From positions 1 to 64,000 of the forward strand of contig NZ_SPQC01000011.1 of assembly GCF_004569295.1 (NCBI RefSeq): a stretch of 64,000 bases of DNA, written 5' to 3'. The notes beneath the pieces were generated by a model. It was not told where the DNA came from. It searched no databases and was given only the letters and a program-made list of their open reading frames with translations. Each line of letters opens with the position of its first letter. The first letter of the stretch is position 1. This document shows positions 59,899 through 64,000 of this stretch, piece by piece. Position numbers and translations under genes: made by a program. The stretch comes from Rothia nasimurium (GTDB lineage Bacteria; Actinomycetota; Actinomycetes; Actinomycetales; Micrococcaceae).

Positions 59899-60948
59899 CT
59901 AGCCCACTTTATGGCCACTGCGGTACAAGCTGACCAGTTCAGGACGGGGCACATCAGGGGCCAGGACAGGGAGCAGGGGGGTACGGGCGCGCGGGTCGGT
60001 GCTCCAGGCGGCAATACGGCTGTCGGGGGTCTGCACGATGAGTTCGGTGATGGCCCAGAGGGCGCAGTGGGCAGGGGCTCCGGGCACGAGCTGGCCGGTG
60101 AAGGGGTTAGAGGCGGACGCGGCGCGGTAGACAGCGCGGGTGCAGGCGGCAAAAGCGGCGCGAGCCGATACTGCCTGGTCTGTCTGGGCTGGGTTAACGG
60201 CGGCGTTTACCAGCTCCCAGCTCAACAGTGAGGGCCGGGTACCGGGGTCTGACCCTAGGGTAACTGCAGCTCCCGCCGCCAGGGCCCGGCCAAAGGCTTC
60301 ACCGGAGCGGTCGAAGTCGCCTGAGAAACCGAGGGTGACCTGTAGATTTTTGGCTTGTTCCAGGTCGCTTTGGGCTAGCTCGGTGAGCCCCTCCAGGCTG
60401 GGGCTGATACGCAGACGGGTGAGGCCGTCAAGAGGCGCCAGATGAGCCAGGTACTCCCCTGCCTGAGCCTCTTCGGTGACCACCAATATGAGCTGCAGGC
60501 GCTTTTCGGCCAGCGAAGCCAGTAACTGTGAGCTAAGCTCTCCCGGGGATGAGACAAAGATACCGCGGACGCCGGCGGGCAGCTCCCTGCCACCCTCAAG
60601 GCTGCCTACGGGGAGGTAGTAGTCAGCAGCTACCGCAGGGTGCGCCGCCGGGAGCTCCTGCGCGAAATCAGTGAGCAGCAGGCGGGCATAACCGTAGCCA
60701 GCTGCCGCTAGCTCATCGAGCAGGGCGGGGGCGTCCGCCCCGGTCGTAGAAGCCGCCGCCAGGGCAAAGCTGGGGGTAACCAGGCGTCCGCCCAGCTCCT
60801 GCACGGTCATGGAGGAATCCGCGATGGAGCGGGCACCGGCGTCCTGCCCCACCCACTCCACCTGGCCCTCGTTCATGACCAGGGCGGTAGCAAAGGGGTC
60901 AGCGGGGCTGTAGACAGAGCCATCGAGCATGACAGTTGCGGGCATCAT
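59899..60948 (-). CDS. Amidohydrolase-family protein lacking the HxH metal site
   Basis: The 349-residue protein opens with the beta-sandwich part of the amidohydrolase fold (VMLDGSVYSPADPFATAL). Where active members read PGFVDxHxH, this one reads TPSFALAAAS (about 58-67), so both metal-binding His are missing. The late GSDPGTRP segment is kept. It is therefore probably inactive as a hydrolase, or acts differently. I chose ATG 60948 because AAAGGACGG precedes it. It lies 34 bp past the HelY-type gene on the same strand. Confidence 0.8.
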   Translation of the reverse strand: MMPATVMLDGSVYSPADPFATALVMNEGQVEWVGQDAGARSIADSSMTVQELGGRLVTPSFALAAASTTGADAPALLDELAAAGYGYARLLLTDFAQELPAAHPAVAADYYLPVGSLEGGRELPAGVRGIFVSSPGELSSQLLASLAEKRLQLILVVTEEAQAGEYLAHLAPLDGLTRLRISPSLEGLTELAQSDLEQAKNLQVTLGFSGDFDRSGEAFGRALAAGAAVTLGSDPGTRPSLLSWELVNAAVNPAQTDQAVSARAAFAACTRAVYRAASASNPFTGQLVPGAPAHCALWAITELIVQTPDSRIAAWSTDPRARTPLLPVLAPDVPRPELVSLYRSGHKVG

Positions 60949-60982
60949 TGCCGTCCTTTCAAAATACTGACAGTAAAACAGA

Positions 60983-63823
60983 CTAAGGCTGGGTTGCCAC
61001 CACGCCGCGGCGTAGCAGGTTAATAGCGGCCTCGCACTGGGTGCGCAGCTGGGGGTCAGACGACGCCACGTGGGCAATCTGACCAAGGCTGTCGATGACC
61101 TGCTTGGTCCAGCGCACGAAATCGCCAGCGGCTAGGTCGGTACTATCGATAGCCTGGGCGAGGCTCTTGCCCCGCGCCCACTTATAAACGGGCCAGACCA
61201 TACCAAAGTCAGGCGAGGCGGTCTGCGGTAGCCGATGGAGTTTTTCGGCGTCGTTGAGCTTATTCCAGTGCTTCAGCACGGTCATCAGCGCCCCCTCGAC
61301 CCCGTGACCGGGGTAGCGAGATAGAAGGCCCAGCTCATCGCGTTTAGCCTCATCCACCAGGGCTGAGACCACCGCAGCGATAGAAGCCGGGTCAAGGCCC
61401 TGCAAGAAGCCGTCTTCAAGGCAGAGGGAGGTCAGCAGGTCCTTTTCACCGTAAACCCGACGCAGGGAGGCGCCCCGGGCGGTGAGCACGCGGCGCCCAT
61501 CCACCGTCTCAACGTAACCGTAGCTAGTCAGCAGCTGAGTGATGCGCTCAAAGACCTGGGCGATAGTGTTGGTGCGGCGCTCAATCTGACGGCGCAGGCC
61601 GTCCGTATCGCGCGACAGGCGGTACCAGCGCTCAGCCCACCGGGCATGATTCTCGCGGTCAGAGCACCCGTGGCAGGGGTGGTTGCGCAGGGACCGGCGC
61701 AGCTCTTCAATCTTCTGTTCGTCTCCACGCTCGCGCTCGTTGAAGTACTTCTTCTGAGACCCCGAGCGGGCAGGAAGCCCCTGATAGAGGGCCTCGCGCA
61801 TACGAGAGGCCATGTCCCGGCGGTCCTTGGGGGTCTTACCGGTGAACTTCTTTGACACCTTAATCTTCGAAACCGGCAGAACAGGCCCGTCGAGGTCGCG
61901 GGGGTCAAGGCGGCGCAGCTGCGCCGCCATCGTCAGAATGGACGGGCGCGGGTCGTCCAGAGACTCGGCCCTGGCCAGCACTACGGCGGGCCCCGCATTA
62001 CGGCCTCGGGGGATTTCGATGATATCGCCGGGCAGCAGGTCAAGGAGGGACGCCACCGCCTGGGACTGCCGCAGACGACTACGGCCCTTCTCGGCCTTTT
62101 TCTCAAGATCAGAGAGGTCACGGCGGATGCGGGCGTACTCGGTAAAGTCACCCAGATGGCAGGTCATCGCCTCTTCAAAACCTGCCAGAGCCTTTTCGTT
62201 CTTCCTCACACGAGAAGCTACCCCCACCACCGACTTATCGGCCTGGAACTGGGCAAAGGAACTTTCCAGAATCTTCTTGGTGCGCTCAGTGCCAAACTGG
62301 GCAATTAGGTTGGCGCTCATATTGTAGGTGGGCTTGAAGGAGGAATTGAGGGGGTAGGTGCGCTTCGAGGCCAGGCCCGCTACCTGCTGGGGCTCTAGAC
62401 CGGGGCGCCACATGACCACAGCATGACCCTCAACGTCGATACCACGGCGGCCGGCGCGTCCGGTCAGCTGGGTGTACTCCCCCGGCGTGATATCCACGTG
62501 GGTCTCACCGTTGAACTTGGTGAGCTTCTCTAGCACCACCGACCGGGCTGGCATATTGATGCCCAGCGCCAGGGTCTCGGTCGCAAAGACCATGCGAATC
62601 AGCCCCTCAGAGAAGAGGGTCTCAACAACCTCCTTAAAGACCGGCAGCAGGCCCGCATGATGGGCAGCTACGCCCCGCATCAGGCCCTCACGCCACTCGT
62701 AAAAACCCAGCACCGCCAGGTCACTGGTCTCAAGGCTAGCAGTAGCCTCAGCGATATAGGCCCGAATAGCCTGGGCCTCAGCCTCGGTTGTTAGGCGAAT
62801 ATCGGCATCGATACACTGCGACACCGCAGCGTCACAGCCTACCCGCGAGAAAATAAAACAAATACCGGGCAGCAGACCCGCCTTATCGAGGGAGCGAATC
62901 ATCTCTGGGCGGCTAATGCGCTGGGGGCGGACGGGGGCGCTCGCCTCGTCCGCGCTGCTGCGGTGCTCGCGGTCATAGCCCTGGGACTGGTAGCCCTGGT
63001 TACGACTACGTTTGCCCTTGCCCAGGCGGGAGAAGGACTTGCCGCCGGGGCCCCGGGAGGGGCGGGGGCGGCGTCCGACCCGCACCAGCTCCGGGTTGAC
63101 CTCGGGCAGGTCGATGGCGGCTGCGGCGTCCTCGACAGTGGTATCGCCAGCGAAGAGGTCCATGAGGTGGCGGCCCACCATCACGTGCTGCCAGAGGGGA
63201 ACCGGGCGGTGTTCAGAAACGATGATGTCTGTCTGCCCGCGCACGGTATCAAGCCAGGCTCCGAATTCCTCAGCGTTAGAGATAGTGGCCGATAGGGCGA
63301 TAACAGAAATCGATTCGGGCAGGTGAATAATGCACTCTTCCCACACCGCCCCGCGGGAGCGGTCTGCCAGGTAGTGCACCTCGTCCATCACCACATAGCC
63401 CAGGTTGGCCAAGGTCGCGGAGTCTGCGTAGAGCATGTTGCGGAGCACCTCGGTGGTCATCACGACCACGGGGGCTTCGGAGTTGATGGAGGTATCGCCG
63501 GTCAGCAGACCCACGACGTCCTCACCGTAGGCTGCCACCAGGTCGTTGTACTTCTGGTTACTCAGGGCCTTGATTGGGGTGGTGTAAAAAGCCTTTTTGC
63601 CCTGCGATAGGGCCAGGTAGATAGCGAACTCCCCCACGATCGTCTTGCCCGCCCCGGTGGGGGCAGCAACCAGTACACCCCGGCCGTCCTCAACCAAGGT
63701 GCAGGCCCGGCGCTGGAAGTCATCCAGGTCAAAGCTCAGGGTCTGCTCAAAGCGGTAGAGAGCGGTCTTTGAGAAGGTGGCGCGTTCTTTGGCGCGCAGG
63801 TACTGTTCAGCGTAGCTAGCCAT
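60983..63823 (-). CDS. helY: DEAD/DEAH-box RNA helicase, HelY/Mtr4 type
   Basis: A superfamily II helicase of the Ski2/Mtr4 group, probably acting on RNA. The 946-residue protein has Walker A APTGAGKT at 54-61, DEVH at 147-150, SATISN as motif III and TGRAGRRGID as motif VI. Residues 247-302 form a Gly/Arg/Ser-rich basic linker between the two RecA domains. The C-terminal DSHCT domain completes the family layout. ATG start with no Shine-Dalgarno. Confidence 0.93.
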   Translation of the reverse strand: MASYAEQYLRAKERATFSKTALYRFEQTLSFDLDDFQRRACTLVEDGRGVLVAAPTGAGKTIVGEFAIYLALSQGKKAFYTTPIKALSNQKYNDLVAAYGEDVVGLLTGDTSINSEAPVVVMTTEVLRNMLYADSATLANLGYVVMDEVHYLADRSRGAVWEECIIHLPESISVIALSATISNAEEFGAWLDTVRGQTDIIVSEHRPVPLWQHVMVGRHLMDLFAGDTTVEDAAAAIDLPEVNPELVRVGRRPRPSRGPGGKSFSRLGKGKRSRNQGYQSQGYDREHRSSADEASAPVRPQRISRPEMIRSLDKAGLLPGICFIFSRVGCDAAVSQCIDADIRLTTEAEAQAIRAYIAEATASLETSDLAVLGFYEWREGLMRGVAAHHAGLLPVFKEVVETLFSEGLIRMVFATETLALGINMPARSVVLEKLTKFNGETHVDITPGEYTQLTGRAGRRGIDVEGHAVVMWRPGLEPQQVAGLASKRTYPLNSSFKPTYNMSANLIAQFGTERTKKILESSFAQFQADKSVVGVASRVRKNEKALAGFEEAMTCHLGDFTEYARIRRDLSDLEKKAEKGRSRLRQSQAVASLLDLLPGDIIEIPRGRNAGPAVVLARAESLDDPRPSILTMAAQLRRLDPRDLDGPVLPVSKIKVSKKFTGKTPKDRRDMASRMREALYQGLPARSGSQKKYFNERERGDEQKIEELRRSLRNHPCHGCSDRENHARWAERWYRLSRDTDGLRRQIERRTNTIAQVFERITQLLTSYGYVETVDGRRVLTARGASLRRVYGEKDLLTSLCLEDGFLQGLDPASIAAVVSALVDEAKRDELGLLSRYPGHGVEGALMTVLKHWNKLNDAEKLHRLPQTASPDFGMVWPVYKWARGKSLAQAIDSTDLAAGDFVRWTKQVIDSLGQIAHVASSDPQLRTQCEAAINLLRRGVVATQP

Positions 63824-63836
63824 ATGTCTAATCTTA
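63824..63836 (-). promoter_or_regulatory. -10 box placed for leaderless helY transcription
   Basis: On the minus strand TAAGAT (63836-63831) lies 7 nt before the ATG, with no ribosome site between. Confidence 0.5.
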
Positions 63837-63913
63837 GGCGGTAGATTTCGGTCAGGGGCACCCCGCAGTCAGCTTTCGTTCCAGCGCGAACAAAAAACCG
63901 CCCCGGCACGGTC

Positions 63914-63940
63914 TGTGAACTAGCCCCCGAAAGTTGGACT
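63914..63940. mobile_element. Probable end of an IS3-family insertion sequence
   Basis: The sequence runs TGTGAACTAGCCCCCGAAAG, then TTGGACT. This resembles the terminal repeats of IS3-family elements, which start with TG and contain CCCC...GTTGGAC. The partner end and the transposase would lie beyond 64000, so neither can be checked here. Confidence 0.4.
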
Positions 63941-63973
63941 GGTTTAATCCTAGACCGTCAGGGCTGCCAAAGC

Positions 63974-64000
63974 CTGGCTCCGATACCCCATCGGAGCCAG
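63974..64000. terminator. Hairpin at the right edge
   Basis: CTGGCTCCGAT (63974-63984) pairs perfectly with ATCGGAGCCAG (63990-64000) around ACCCC. It may be a terminator inside an IS end, protecting a transposase from outside transcription, or the end of an unseen gene. Confidence 0.55.

Overview
The window is a 64 kb piece of an actinobacterial chromosome with ordinary housekeeping content. The lineage markers are RbpA, mIHF, a CIRCE/HrcA heat-shock circuit, a QcrCAB/CtaCDFE respiratory supercomplex with a di-heme QcrC, a helicase-dead PriA, and the DUF3043, DUF3054 and DUF3097 proteins. Gene order, moderately high GC and many GTG starts point to the Micrococcaceae. A Rothia-like organism is my best guess, but the genus cannot be proved from the window. 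I see no rRNA or tRNA genes, CRISPR array or prophage.

Layout. 1-14.1 kb: the pyrimidine operon (pyrB end, pyrC, a PH-like membrane protein, carA, carB, pyrF) with a strong terminator, then mihF, gmk, rpoZ, coaBC, metK and priA. 14.2-16.2 kb: a minus-strand pair, glycosyltransferase and alpha/beta hydrolase. 16.4-24.6 kb: leuS, degV, the late-competence genes comEA (frameshifted) and comEC (split in two), and holA. 24.7-30.5 kb: rpsT and a PemK/MazF-like gene on the minus strand, lepA-hemW on the plus strand, then minus-strand DUF4870 and a frameshifted DUF3097 gene. 30.6-37.7 kb: CIRCE-hrcA-dnaJ-rsmE-phoH-ybeY-CNNM protein-era. 37.8-44.0 kb: an LCP cell-wall ligase, leuA behind a leader-peptide/pseudoknot element, recO, uppS and pyrD. 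44.1-46.6 kb: DUF3043 and an M20 dipeptidase from facing promoters, then an ErpA-type Fe-S protein. 46.8-55.0 kb: cytochrome oxidase genes ctaCDF face qcrCAB and ctaE. The 0.8 kb between the two convergent blocks holds 22 perfect copies of a 10-bp repeat, a structured segment and a possible 53-codon gene. 55.2-64 kb: trpD, DUF3054, nfeD with an SPFH protein, rbpA, ppm-type mannosyltransferase, a degenerate amidohydrolase and a HelY-type helicase. What looks like an IS3-family end lies at the right edge.

How they work together. pyrB, pyrC, carAB, pyrF and the separate pyrD make UMP, and gmk serves the guanine branch. UppS and the Ppm-type enzyme make and charge polyprenyl phosphate, and LCP enzymes use polyprenyl-linked glycans. 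HrcA, DnaJ, RsmE, YbeY, Era and LepA form a protein- and ribosome-quality cluster. The qcr and cta genes build one bc1-aa3 supercomplex.

The most interesting signals are regulatory. They are the leuA leader with an 18-codon peptide and a pseudoknot; a recurring -10 box 6-7 nt before start codons, which suggests leaderless mRNAs; the 10-bp minisatellite with its neighbouring structured stretch; and single-base lesions in comEA and DUF3097, possibly also comEC, which are either real or assembly errors. I found no clearly new defence or biosynthetic system.
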